Assembly (NCBI GenBank): GCA_963827545.1
Contig: CAWHBI010000044.1
Span: 1 to 64,000 of the forward strand
Reading direction: 5' to 3'
Source: AWTP1-13 sp963827545
GTDB taxonomy: Bacteria; Pseudomonadota; Alphaproteobacteria; Rhizobiales; Hyphomicrobiaceae
DNA length: 64,000 nucleotides
The notes below the pieces were generated by a model that was not told where the DNA came from, did no database searches, and saw nothing but the letters and a program-made list of their open reading frames with translations. Position numbers and translations under genes: made by a program. Of this stretch, positions 29,753-38,069 are shown piece by piece (the first letter of the stretch is position 1; each line of letters starts with the position of its first letter).

Positions 29753-29843
29753 CCCAGAGCCCGTTCCACTGGGGTCGACGCCGTATCAGGGTGTCCGTTT
29801 CATCGCGGCCACGGACGGTCCTCAGCCCGTAGGCCCCTCTGAA

Positions 29844-30569
29844 TCAGTACCGTTGGCGTTCGATCCTCCTTCGTTCTTCTGTCAGATATCGTTGGTGAGC
29901 CTTCTCTCGCTCCATGGCTTCGGACTCTGCTCTCCTTCGTTCGGCTGCCAGGCGGTTCTGGTACGCCATCTCGCGTTCGTAGGCTCTGGTCTCTGCCTTG
30001 TGTCGTTCGGCTGCTAGGCGCTCCTGGTACGCCATCTCGCGCTCGTAGGCGCTGTCCTCGTGCCTCAGTCTTTCTCGTCCACCAACTCGTCTACCTGCGT
30101 CAGAGTTCTCGCCTGCGTCCTGGCGGGACTGCGGGCGAGCTAGCTTTGTCGCGAGCTCTGCCTTGCCGCTATCGTCCTCTACCACTGCTCCGGCTCTTGG
30201 GGGGACGGCGGCCGAGCACGGCCGGCCACTGATCGTGCACCCGATGAAGCTGCTGCCGATGATCTTTCCAGTCTTGGTGGGCGCGCAATTGAAAGTGGTG
30301 TCCTTTGCCTTGGACCAGCTCTGCCACTGCTCGCCGAACTTGGCGCTGACGTCTTGTTGCCAGTTTGCAACGGCATCCGCCATGGCGGAGCCGCGGCCCT
30401 CCAATTCTTTTGTCTTGGTGAAAGGTCGGAATTTCCCTTTTCCGGCTGCCGTGACGATGTCGGCCTTGCACGCTTCATCCTGCGCGCTCGCGGGCTCCAC
30501 CAATGCGCCCGCCATCAGGAGCGTCGCGCATGCTGTTGCCAGTCCCAAAAATCGTGCAGCTGAAATCAT
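29844..30569 (-). CDS. Secreted hypothetical protein with C-terminal charged tandem repeats
   Basis: I do not recognise this 241-residue protein. It has a clear Sec signal peptide (MISAARFLGLATACATLLMA, cleavage near ASAQD). A domain with three or four cysteines (DEACKADIV, TFNCAPTKTGK, IGCTISGRPC) follows. The C-terminal 65 residues are three 22-residue repeats of the type AYEREMAYQxRLAAERxxAE, which should form a long charged alpha helix. The repeats are also visible as about 66-bp DNA periods. The start could be ATG 30584. The middle TxxxFNCAPTKTGK segment suggests a small Cys-containing envelope domain. It is convergent with the ABC-F gene. Confidence 0.7.
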   Translation of the reverse strand: MISAARFLGLATACATLLMAGALVEPASAQDEACKADIVTAAGKGKFRPFTKTKELEGRGSAMADAVANWQQDVSAKFGEQWQSWSKAKDTTFNCAPTKTGKIIGSSFIGCTISGRPCSAAVPPRAGAVVEDDSGKAELATKLARPQSRQDAGENSDAGRRVGGRERLRHEDSAYEREMAYQERLAAERHKAETRAYEREMAYQNRLAAERRRAESEAMEREKAHQRYLTEERRRIERQRY

Positions 30570-30697
30570 ACTGAACTGTCCCATCCACCCAACACTGTCT
30601 GCGGTTCTTCGCCCAGCCGTGTTTCTGGACTTATCACTTCCACGTATGACTTGTCGTCAATCTTTTGGGCGACGGCGTGGCCCAACCCCTCGAGAGT

Positions 30698-31951
30698 TCA
30701 AATCTCGTCCGGGCTCGTTCCGGCGAGCCAGGCCAGCGCGCCATGGCCGGCGGCAGCGCCCGTTGCAAAGCAGGCCTGCAGGAGATAGCCGCCGGTCGGC
30801 GCCTCCCAATCCAGCATCTCCCCGGCAACGAAAACGCCGGCGCGCCGGCGCAGCATGAAACTCCCGTCGATCTCGTCGAAGGCGATGCCGCCGGCGGTGG
30901 AGATGGCTCGGGCAATCGGGGCCGTGCCGGTCAACCGGATGGGTGCCGCTTTGACGAGCCCTGCGAGCGCAGGCGGTGCCATCGCCGACAGGCGCTGGGA
31001 AGACGACACCGCTGTTTCGTGCAGCAGCCCGATCGCCGCCGGAGACAGGTTTGCCGCCTTGCGCAGGAAGGTGGACAGCGATTGTTTGGCGCGAGGCGCA
31101 GCGAGACGCTTTTCCAGCTCGGCGCGCGCGACATCGGGACGGAGATCGACGCGCAGAATGGCTTCACCCTTGTCAAGGACGGCCTCGCGCAGCGGCGCGG
31201 CCAGCGCGTAGATGCCGCCGCCTTCCAGGCCTGTCTCGGTGATGACGGCTTCGCCACGCACTTTTTGGCCGCCGAAGGAAAGCTCGAGCCGCTTCAGCGG
31301 CTGACCGGCGAAGCGCGTGCGGAATATGGACGACCACTGGACGAGAAAGGCGCAGTTGGCGGGTTTCAGTGGCGTCACACGGACGCCGGCGTCGGAAACG
31401 ATCTGGGTCCAACTGCCATCGGACCCCAGTTGCGGCCAGCTTGCGCCGCCCAGCGCCAGCACCGTCGCATCGGCTTCGACGGCCACGCCGCCTTCCAGCG
31501 CAGAGAACATCAGCCGCCCGTCAGCGCTCCAACCTGTCCACCGATGCCGGGGCTTGAACTGGACACCGGTTGCAGCAAGGCGCCGCACCCAGGCGCGCAG
31601 GAGTGGCGAGGTTTTCATCCCTTCTGGAAACACCCGCCCGCTCGAGCCCACGAACGTCTGCTGGCCGAGCGCCTCACTCCAAGCACGCAGCGCGCTGGGC
31701 GGAAAGGCTTCAATGGCTGCGCGAAGCCGAGGCTCCGCCGCTCCATAGCGTGTCAGAAAGGCTGCCATCTCCTCGCTGTGCGTCAGGTTCAGCCCGCCGC
31801 GGCCAGCCAGCAGGAGCTTCCGGCCGACCGTCGGCATTCGCTCATAGACAGTGACGGTTGCGCCGCCATGGGCGACCACTTCAGCCGCCATCAGCCCGGC
31901 AGGGCCGCTGCCGAGCACCGCGACGCGCCATTGTTCTGGACTTCCGCGCAC
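30698..31951 (-). CDS. TIGR03862-family flavoprotein (HI0933/YhiN-like)
   Basis: A 417-residue FAD-dependent protein. The N-terminal dinucleotide-binding motif is VAVLGSGPAGLMAAEVVAHGG (abridged: VLGSGPAGLM). It is followed by GRKLLLAGRGGLNLTHSE, a hallmark of the HI0933 family, and near the C-terminus by GVFVAGEMLDWEAPTGGYLLQ with the second FAD contact. The reaction is unknown; the best-studied relatives modify or reduce unknown substrates. It sits four bases downstream of an SMP-30-like gene on the same strand, so the two are probably one operon. Confidence 0.88.
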   Translation of the reverse strand: MRGSPEQWRVAVLGSGPAGLMAAEVVAHGGATVTVYERMPTVGRKLLLAGRGGLNLTHSEEMAAFLTRYGAAEPRLRAAIEAFPPSALRAWSEALGQQTFVGSSGRVFPEGMKTSPLLRAWVRRLAATGVQFKPRHRWTGWSADGRLMFSALEGGVAVEADATVLALGGASWPQLGSDGSWTQIVSDAGVRVTPLKPANCAFLVQWSSIFRTRFAGQPLKRLELSFGGQKVRGEAVITETGLEGGGIYALAAPLREAVLDKGEAILRVDLRPDVARAELEKRLAAPRAKQSLSTFLRKAANLSPAAIGLLHETAVSSSQRLSAMAPPALAGLVKAAPIRLTGTAPIARAISTAGGIAFDEIDGSFMLRRRAGVFVAGEMLDWEAPTGGYLLQACFATGAAAGHGALAWLAGTSPDEI

Positions 31952-31955
31952 GCAG

Positions 31956-32882
31956 CTACCGATAGTTCAGTCTGAGCCCTGGTCGCTCCCACTCGAAGGC
32001 CACCAGCCGGCCCGAGCCCGAGAGCGTGACGTAGGCCGTGCGCAGGTCCGGCCCGCCGAAGCAGATGTTGGTGGTGAGCGGGTCCGGCATGGGGATGTGG
32101 CGCACGCTCGCCCCGTCCGGGCTGAACACGGTGATGCCGCCGTTGATGAGGGTGGCGACGCAGATGTTGCCCGCGCTGTCGACGCCCAAGCTGTCGAAGC
32201 GCTGATAGCCGCCGGGGCAGCCGATGAGGCGGCCGCCGTTGACCGATGGCCAGCCCTCGCGCTTCACCCTGCCGGGACTGACGATGTCCATGGCCCACAG
32301 GCGCGCCAACTCGGTCTCGGCAAAGTAGAGCGTGTCGCCGTCGGGGGAGAGGCCGCAGCCGTTGGGTGTGATGGAGGGAAAGGCGATGGGCCTGATGCTG
32401 CTGCCGTCGGCCTTGGCGTAGTAGACGGCGCCGCGGTCCATCTCGCGCGGGCGGGTCTTGCCGAGATCGGTGAAGTAGAAGCCGCCGTGCGCGTCGAACA
32501 CGATGTCGTTGGGGCCTTTCAGCGGATGGCCGTCGCATTCGGTGTAAAGGGTCTCGATCTTGCCGGTCGCGAGGTCCACGCGCTCGATGCGCCCGCCCGA
32601 ATAGTCGTCCCCCTGGCCCACGGGGACGAGGCCGACGCCCGGGATCTCGTGCCAGTTGAAGCCGCCGTTGTTGCAGACGTAGGCCTTGCCGTCGGGCCCG
32701 ATGGCGGCGCCGTTGGGTCCGCCCGTGTGCTGGGCGAGGGTCGCCTTGCTGCCATCGGGCGCAACACGGGTCAGCCGCGCGGCCGCAATCTCAACGAGGA
32801 GAACCGAGCCGTCGGGCAGCGCCACTGGGCCTTCGGGAAAGCGCAGGGCGGTCGCTATCTCGCGCAGCTTCGGCGTGGCCAT
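31956..32882 (-). CDS. SMP-30/gluconolactonase/LRE-family protein
   Basis: A 308-residue six-bladed beta-propeller of the SMP-30 family. It has LRFPEGPVALPDGSVLLVEI near the N-terminus, the metal-binding glutamate in FPEGP, NGAAIGPDGKAYVCNNGGFNW, KGPNDIVFDAHGGFYFTDLG with the catalytic Asn/Asp, and NGCGLSPDGDTLYFAET. Family members hydrolyse lactones; gluconolactonase-like activity is plausible but the substrate is not fixed. It has no signal peptide and is upstream of the TIGR03862 flavoprotein on the minus strand. Confidence 0.88.
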   Translation of the reverse strand: MATPKLREIATALRFPEGPVALPDGSVLLVEIAAARLTRVAPDGSKATLAQHTGGPNGAAIGPDGKAYVCNNGGFNWHEIPGVGLVPVGQGDDYSGGRIERVDLATGKIETLYTECDGHPLKGPNDIVFDAHGGFYFTDLGKTRPREMDRGAVYYAKADGSSIRPIAFPSITPNGCGLSPDGDTLYFAETELARLWAMDIVSPGRVKREGWPSVNGGRLIGCPGGYQRFDSLGVDSAGNICVATLINGGITVFSPDGASVRHIPMPDPLTTNICFGGPDLRTAYVTLSGSGRLVAFEWERPGLRLNYR

Positions 32883-33155
32883 ATGCTGTTTTCCTCGTCA
32901 GCGAGGTGCCAGATCGATGACTTTCAAGCCTGAAGCCCATGATCTCAAGGCCATCAGGCATGCCTTTTTGCGTTGTTCAACAATAGCGTGCCCCCCATGA
33001 CACGATAGCCACGGCCCGAAGCGCAAATCGGCAGCCGATCGACATTGGCGGGACCAGCTGGGCGGCAAAGTGCTAAGCTGATGCCAGCCCGCGGCTTGAT
33101 GATTGCCTTGAAGCTGCTAGCCTGCCGGGATTGGACGATACGGGGAGTGCCGGTC

Positions 33156-33458
33156 GTGGTCCGTATGCTGCTTGCCGCTGGCAACATGGTCACCGCCTTC
33201 ATCCTGGCGGCCCTGACCATCATCTTTCTCGCCCTCAACTATCCGGCGGTGATTTCGTCTTCACTGCGCACGGCGCGCACGGTGAAGGACATCATCACCG
33301 GCAGCGGTCTCAACCCCTCCTACAATGTCTGGCTCGAGTTCCTGCTCGAGGAGCGGCAGCTGGTGTTCATCGGCTACACGATCATCATGCGCATGGTTCT
33401 CGCCATCCTGACCTACATCGGCACGATGCTGTGGCCGCGCGGCGCGTATCGCCGCTGA
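33156..33458 (+). CDS. Small two-helix membrane protein, hypothetical
   Basis: About 100 residues with two strongly hydrophobic segments: residues 11-32 (MVTAFILAALTIIFLALNYP) and a second near residues 67-92 (VFIGYTIIMRMVLAILTYIG). Between them is a short polar loop. I do not recognise the family. GTG 33156 has GGGGAG 8 bases upstream; ATG 33165 or 33186 are alternatives. It stands alone, upstream of a 376-base gap. Confidence 0.55.
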   Translation: MVRMLLAAGNMVTAFILAALTIIFLALNYPAVISSSLRTARTVKDIITGSGLNPSYNVWLEFLLEERQLVFIGYTIIMRMVLAILTYIGTMLWPRGAYRR

Positions 33459-33834
33459 TCCGGCCGCGCGGGGGTTGAGCCCGAAGGCGCACTGTCGTGC
33501 GTGAGGTCGTGGGCAAGACGCCGCCAATCGATTTCGCATCGGCTTTCTCGCAAGATTGGTGGCGGCCGGTGGCATTCCTTTGCCTGCCGTGCTGCCCGCA
33601 CCACACAAATGCTCATATGCGGACAATGCCGGAATGCCGCCAAGCTATTGATATTGGGGACTTTTGTTCTGAAAACGCTCAGTCGTAGGACCAGTCTTGG
33701 CTCTCGCGGAGCCTCAGCCAGCGCCCCTGCTTTGTCACATATGGCGCCTACTAGCGGTTCTGAGCGGCGCCAAGTCGCGTTGCTCGGCAAAAGGGGATGG
33801 GGAGGGGCACGGACTCAAGATGAGGAGCGTCGAA
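33459..33834. other. Intergenic gap, nothing recognisable
   Basis: These 376 bases separate the small membrane protein from the beta-barrel gene. Short open frames occur on both strands, but none shows a ribosome-binding site or recognisable similarity. The promoter of the following outer-membrane gene presumably lies in the right half. Confidence 0.5.
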
Positions 33835-34386
33835 ATGGGAATTTTGCGGAGGGGGGTCATCGCACTGGCCTTGGTAGTAGGCGTCGGTGCGGTGGCGACA
33901 TCGGCGGCGGCAGACGGGATACCCACCCGCAGCGCGGGCCCCGGGTACGTCGACCGGCCCCCGATCTGGCGCGGCCTGTATGGCGGCCTTCACCTCGGTC
34001 ACGCAGAGTCGGACTTCGATGACGGCATCGTCGGCGGCGTTCAGCTTGGCTACAACTGGCAGACCAACCAGATCGTCTACGGCCTGGAGGGCGACATCTC
34101 CTTGTCGGGAGCCAACTCGATCGACTACCTGGCCTCGTTCCGCGGCCGGTTGGGCTATCTGATCCAACCCAACCTGCTCGTCTACGCCACTGCGGGTCTG
34201 GGCCTGGTCGGCGGCGGCGACAGCGACAGCGACGCCGGCTTCGTCTACGGATTGGGCATCGAGGGCATGTTCAGCGACACGATGTCGGCCCGCCTCGAGT
34301 ATCTGGCCTTCAACAACGATAATGGCCATGGTGACGACAGCGTGGGTGTGATCCGCGCCGGCCTGAACATCAAGCTCGGGCGGTGA
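33835..34386 (+). CDS. Outer-membrane beta-barrel protein (OmpA/Omp25-like)
   Basis: A 183-residue protein with a Sec signal peptide (MGILRRGVIALALVVGVGAV, cleavage near SAAADG). A small eight-stranded barrel follows: WRGLYGGLHLGHAES, GGVQLGYNWQTNQIVYGLEGD, FRGRLGYLIQPNLLVYATAGL, and the C-terminal SVGVIRAGLNIKLG ending near an aromatic-free strand. It resembles the Rhizobiales Omp31/Omp25-like porin family (PF13505). ATG 33835 has AGGAG 7 bases upstream, preferable to ATG 33820. Role: probably envelope structure. Confidence 0.85.
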   Translation: MGILRRGVIALALVVGVGAVATSAAADGIPTRSAGPGYVDRPPIWRGLYGGLHLGHAESDFDDGIVGGVQLGYNWQTNQIVYGLEGDISLSGANSIDYLASFRGRLGYLIQPNLLVYATAGLGLVGGGDSDSDAGFVYGLGIEGMFSDTMSARLEYLAFNNDNGHGDDSVGVIRAGLNIKLGR

Positions 34387-34965
34387 CGCCGCGCGCCTAG
34401 GCCGCAGACTTCGCGGGTTGCGATAGGGATGATCCTGAGCGGCCGCCCGCCGGTTCGTCTGGCGTGGCGGCCGTTCGCAACGAGGCGGCCAAAAGGGCAA
34501 TTCGCCCACGGCATCGCGGCGTGTGTCAAGGCGACCTCAAGCCCCGTGCCGAATGGCGTGCTCAAGAGCGGTTCGGCATTTCTCCACTGGTGGCACGCCG
34601 TCAGCTCGCAGTCTGGGCAGATGACTGCACAACTCATACCGGCGAACTAATCAACATACCCGTCATCCCGGATATCCTCGACTGCGTCTTGGATTCCGGG
34701 ATGACGGGTGAAACCTTTGGCTGCTTGATATCACAGGCCCAGGTGCTCCACTTGGCCGTTCTCAGCGTGCCCCCGGAAACGGTCCAACCAAGACCCGCAA
34801 GTAAGCTTCGCACAAGGTTCGGGTCCAAGCTTTTCACCTCGTGGCCGATAGGGCGACAGAAAGTCCGTCCACGTAGCTCGTGTGTCACGCCTGGCTTCCC
34901 CGAATTGAGCTAGGGGATTCCAGCCTCTGTTCGTCAGCGCAAGCCAACACGAAGAGGAGCGCTAC
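34387..34965. other. Intergenic gap with one family B repeat
   Basis: The 579 bases between the beta-barrel and the MetA-like gene contain no convincing gene. A family B inverted repeat is at 34658-34709. Open frames on either strand that cross it encode repeat-derived peptide and are not supported. Confidence 0.55.
34658..34709. repeat. Dispersed inverted repeat, family B copy 2
   Basis: ACCCGTCATCCCGGA at 34658-34672 is the exact reverse complement of TCCGGGATGACGGGT at 34695-34709, leaving a 22-base loop. The termini are the same as in the longer copy at 8331-8459. Confidence 0.88.
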
Positions 34966-35904
34966 ATGCGCACGCGGGCATTGCCTCTGCGGGCTCTTTT
35001 CGCCGCATGCTCGATGGTTGCAGCCGCTGCACACGCGCAAGCGGCGGAATACGCCTTCTCGACCTACGGGCTTGGCGGCGCCGCGTTCGGGGCCAGCGTC
35101 ACGCCGCCCCCCGGCATCTATGTGACGACCGTGTCGGCCTTCTACACGGGTGACATCGGCGGCAGCATCAGTTTCGGCGGCGTGGTCGTCAATGCCGGAG
35201 CCAAGGTCGAGGCCTACTCCAGCGGCCTCAACGTGTTGTACGTGCCGCAAAGGAAGCTCTTCGGAGGCAATCTGGGGCTGGCGGTGACGGTTCCCGTTGG
35301 CCACGTCGACCTCGATGCCAACGTCAGCGTGGGGCCCTTGACCGCCGCGCGCGGGATCGACGGCTGGGGTTTCGGGGACATCGTGTCCAGGGCCCAGCAC
35401 GGATGGCAGCGCGGCGAGTTCTCCCATACCGCCTATGTGCAGGCCGTCGCTCCCACGGGCCGCTGGGAGCCCGGCTTCTCCCCGATCATCGGCTTCCATC
35501 GACCGGGGATCGACACCGGCTGGGCTTTCACCTGGGACAACAAGGCCACCAAACTTCAGTTCAATGGCGCGGCGGGCTTCACATTCAACTTCGAGAACAC
35601 CGAGACCGACTACAGGACCGGCAACGAAGTTTCATTTCGAATGGGCGATTGGCCGCGAGTTTGCGCCCGGGTTCGTGCTCGGCGTCGTCGGCTACGACTA
35701 TCGCCAGCTGACGGGAGACTCGGGCACCGGAGCCAGGCTCGGCCCCCAGAAAGGTCGCGTCGACGCGATCGGCCCAGGGCTCAGCTACACCACCGTGTTC
35801 GGCACGATGCCGGTCATCTTCAACCTGCGCCATTACCAGGAGTTCAATGTCGAGAAACGGTGGGAGGGCAATTCCACCATCGCCTCGGCACGATCCGCTT
35901 CTGA
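34966..35904 (+). CDS. Phenol MetA-like (SphA-type) outer-membrane transporter, frameshifted
   Basis: A roughly 312-residue protein with signal peptide (LPLRALFAACSMVAAAAHAQ) and a MetA-pathway phenol-degradation-type barrel (PF13557). Seen are GGAAFGASVTPPPGIYVT, GFGDIV, GFSPIIGFHRPGIDTGWAF and, in another frame, FHFEWAIGREFAPGFVLGVVGYDY, LRHYQEFNVEKRWEGN. An extra G at 35629 breaks the frame, and a missing base near 35888 would restore the original frame for the natural end GTIRF. Two opposite indels in one gene again suggest sequence error. GAGGAG lies 8 bases before ATG 34966. Confidence 0.75.
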   Translation: MRTRALPLRALFAACSMVAAAAHAQAAEYAFSTYGLGGAAFGASVTPPPGIYVTTVSAFYTGDIGGSISFGGVVVNAGAKVEAYSSGLNVLYVPQRKLFGGNLGLAVTVPVGHVDLDANVSVGPLTAARGIDGWGFGDIVSRAQHGWQRGEFSHTAYVQAVAPTGRWEPGFSPIIGFHRPGIDTGWAFTWDNKATKLQFNGAAGFTFNFENTETDYRTGNEVSFRMGDWPRVCARVRARRRRLRLSPADGRLGHRSQARPPERSRRRDRPRAQLHHRVRHDAGHLQPAPLPGVQCRETVGGQFHHRLGTIRF

Positions 35905-36029
35905 TTGCACAGCGAGCTGCGCCGGGGCCGTGAGGGTGCTTTAGGTTAACCGCGCCTTAATGCCTCTCGCCTAGCCTGCGCCACGCGCCGGCGAAGCTGC
36001 CCGCGCTGAATGTCTTGCGTGGGACGGCG

Positions 36030-37946
36030 ATGGGGCTGTTCGATCGATCACAGTCTCGGGGTGGCGCACCGCAGCCCGAGCCTAAGCGCGGGCCAACGCG
36101 TGTGCCTGGGCGCCGGCTGCCGTGGGAATTCCGCGTCCTTGTGCTGGCCCCCATCTATCTCACCGTGGCCGCCAGCCTCGTCGTGGCCGGCGCCTTCGTC
36201 TACTACACGACGACCATTCCTGATCCGATGGCGCTGCGCCACAAGCAGCACGCTCCCGTGGTGCGGATTCTCGCCCGCGATGGCGCGCTGCTGGCCGAGC
36301 GCGGCGGGGCTGCGCCCTACATTCCGATCGATCTGCTGCCGCGCCATCTCATCGATGCGGTGCTGGCGACCGAGGACCGGCGGTTTTTCAAGCATCGCGG
36401 CGTGGACCCGGCCGGCCTCGGCCGCGCGATTCTCGCCAACGCGCGTGCGCGGCGGCTGGTGCAGGGCGGCTCGACCATCACCCAGCAGCTCGCCAAGAAC
36501 ATCTTCCTCAATTCGGAGCGCACGCTCGCGCGCAAGCTGCAGGAGCTGGTGCTGGCCCTGTGGCTGGAGATGCGACTCGGCAAGCCGGACATCCTGGAGC
36601 TGTACCTCAACCGCGTGTACTTCGGCGCCGGCGCCTACGGTGTGGAGGCGGCGGCGCGCCGTTTCTTCGACAAGGGCGCCAAGGACGTGAGCCTGGCGGA
36701 GGCGGCAGTGCTGGCGGGCCTGTTGAAGGCGCCCTCCAAATATTCGCCGGCCTCAAATCCGGCGCTAGCGCGCGAGCGGGCCGAGGGCGTGCTGGCCACA
36801 ATGGTGGAAGCGGGGTTCGCCTCGCCGATCGATCGCGAGCTCAACGCCATCGCTCGCGTGCGCTTCGCCGAGCCTCAGGTGATGCGCGGTGAGACCGGCA
36901 TGGAATATGCGGTCGATGCGGTGCTGGAGCGGCTGCCCGGGCTGATCGCCGGCAATGACGATGAGGTCATTGTCGAGACCACGATCGACCGCGCCCTGCA
37001 GCGGCGGGCGCAGCAGCTGGTGCATGATTTGATCACGACGGAAGGCCGCAGCGTCGACGCCAGCCAGGCGGCGCTGGTGCTGCTCGACCTGGAGGGCGGG
37101 ATCACGGTGCTGGTGGGCGGGCGCTCCTGGGGCGAGAGCCAGTTCAACCGCGCGCTCAGAGCCAAGCGCCAGCCCGGTTCGGCATTCAAGCCGTTCATCT
37201 ATCTCGCTGCCCTGGAGAGCGGCCTTACTCCCGACAGCCTGGTGCAGGACCTGCCTATCCTCGGCAAGGGTTGGAGTCCCGGCAACGACGATGGCCGCTA
37301 TCGCGGCACGGTGAGCCTGCGGGAAGGGCTGTCGCGGTCCATCAACACGGTGGCCGTGCGCCTCACCACGAAGCTCGGGTCGCGCCGGGTCGCGGAAGCG
37401 GCTCATCGCGTGGGCATCCGCTCGGACTTGCGGTCCGACGCCACGCTGGCACTCGGTACCTCAGAGGTGACGCTCACGGAGCTGGCCGGTGCCTACGGCA
37501 CGTTCGCCACCGGCGGACGCCCGATCGAGCCGCACATCGTCAAGCGGGTGCGCACGGGCTCGGGCCGCGTGCTCTACCAGAGGCCGGCCGGGAGTGCTCG
37601 CCTGGTGGTCGCGGCCGAGCACGTGGGGGCGCTCAACGACATGCTCAACGCCGTGCTGATATCCGGCACCGGCAAGCGTGCGGCCCTGCCCCTGCATCCC
37701 GCGTGCGGCAAGACCGGCACCACGCAGGAGTTCCGCGATGCCTGGTTCGTCGGCTACACCGCCCACTACATCGGCGGCGTGTGGGTCGGCAACGACGACC
37801 GCCGCCCGATGAGCCGGGTTATGGGCGGCAGCCTGCCCGCACGGCTATGGCACGACATCATGGTGCTGGCGCACGAAGGCCGCACGCCGGCAGCCCTGCC
37901 TGGCACCGTGGCAGCCTCACCGCCAGGTCGCGCGGCCACCCTGTAG
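36030..37946 (+). CDS. PBP1A-type bifunctional peptidoglycan synthase
   Basis: This 638-residue class A penicillin-binding protein polymerises and cross-links peptidoglycan. A single transmembrane helix (about residues 43-62) anchors it. The GT51 glycosyltransferase domain has ATEDRRFFKHRG (catalytic Glu, about residue 115), GGSTITQQLAKN and LELYLNRVYFGAGAYG. The transpeptidase domain has SAFKPF (the SxxK serine), SIN and KTGTT. The C-terminus is short. ATG 36030 gives the family N-terminus; TTG 36015 is a weaker alternative. It stands alone, so regulation cannot be inferred. Confidence 0.92.
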   Translation: MGLFDRSQSRGGAPQPEPKRGPTRVPGRRLPWEFRVLVLAPIYLTVAASLVVAGAFVYYTTTIPDPMALRHKQHAPVVRILARDGALLAERGGAAPYIPIDLLPRHLIDAVLATEDRRFFKHRGVDPAGLGRAILANARARRLVQGGSTITQQLAKNIFLNSERTLARKLQELVLALWLEMRLGKPDILELYLNRVYFGAGAYGVEAAARRFFDKGAKDVSLAEAAVLAGLLKAPSKYSPASNPALARERAEGVLATMVEAGFASPIDRELNAIARVRFAEPQVMRGETGMEYAVDAVLERLPGLIAGNDDEVIVETTIDRALQRRAQQLVHDLITTEGRSVDASQAALVLLDLEGGITVLVGGRSWGESQFNRALRAKRQPGSAFKPFIYLAALESGLTPDSLVQDLPILGKGWSPGNDDGRYRGTVSLREGLSRSINTVAVRLTTKLGSRRVAEAAHRVGIRSDLRSDATLALGTSEVTLTELAGAYGTFATGGRPIEPHIVKRVRTGSGRVLYQRPAGSARLVVAAEHVGALNDMLNAVLISGTGKRAALPLHPACGKTGTTQEFRDAWFVGYTAHYIGGVWVGNDDRRPMSRVMGGSLPARLWHDIMVLAHEGRTPAALPGTVAASPPGRAATL

Positions 37947-38069
37947 CGCTTGCGCGCAGGATAGGGCGCCAACCGCGCAGCTGAACCGCAAGCGCTCACG
38001 CGGCCACGCACGCGAGGCGTACGGCACGCCCTGCGCGAGGCTCACGGAAGGCTCGCGGCCCCGCGCCCG

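Noticed and set aside
30690..30730. T-arm-like sequence (GAGAGTTCAAATCTCG) suggesting a tRNA
   Set aside because: The T-stem has a mismatch in the correct register, and no acceptor, D- or anticodon arms can be found at the right distance. It overlaps the end of the flavoprotein gene.
34634..34888. Minus-strand open frame of about 84 codons between the two outer-membrane genes
   Set aside because: It runs through a family B repeat, has no ribosome-binding site, and its peptide is partly repeat-encoded.
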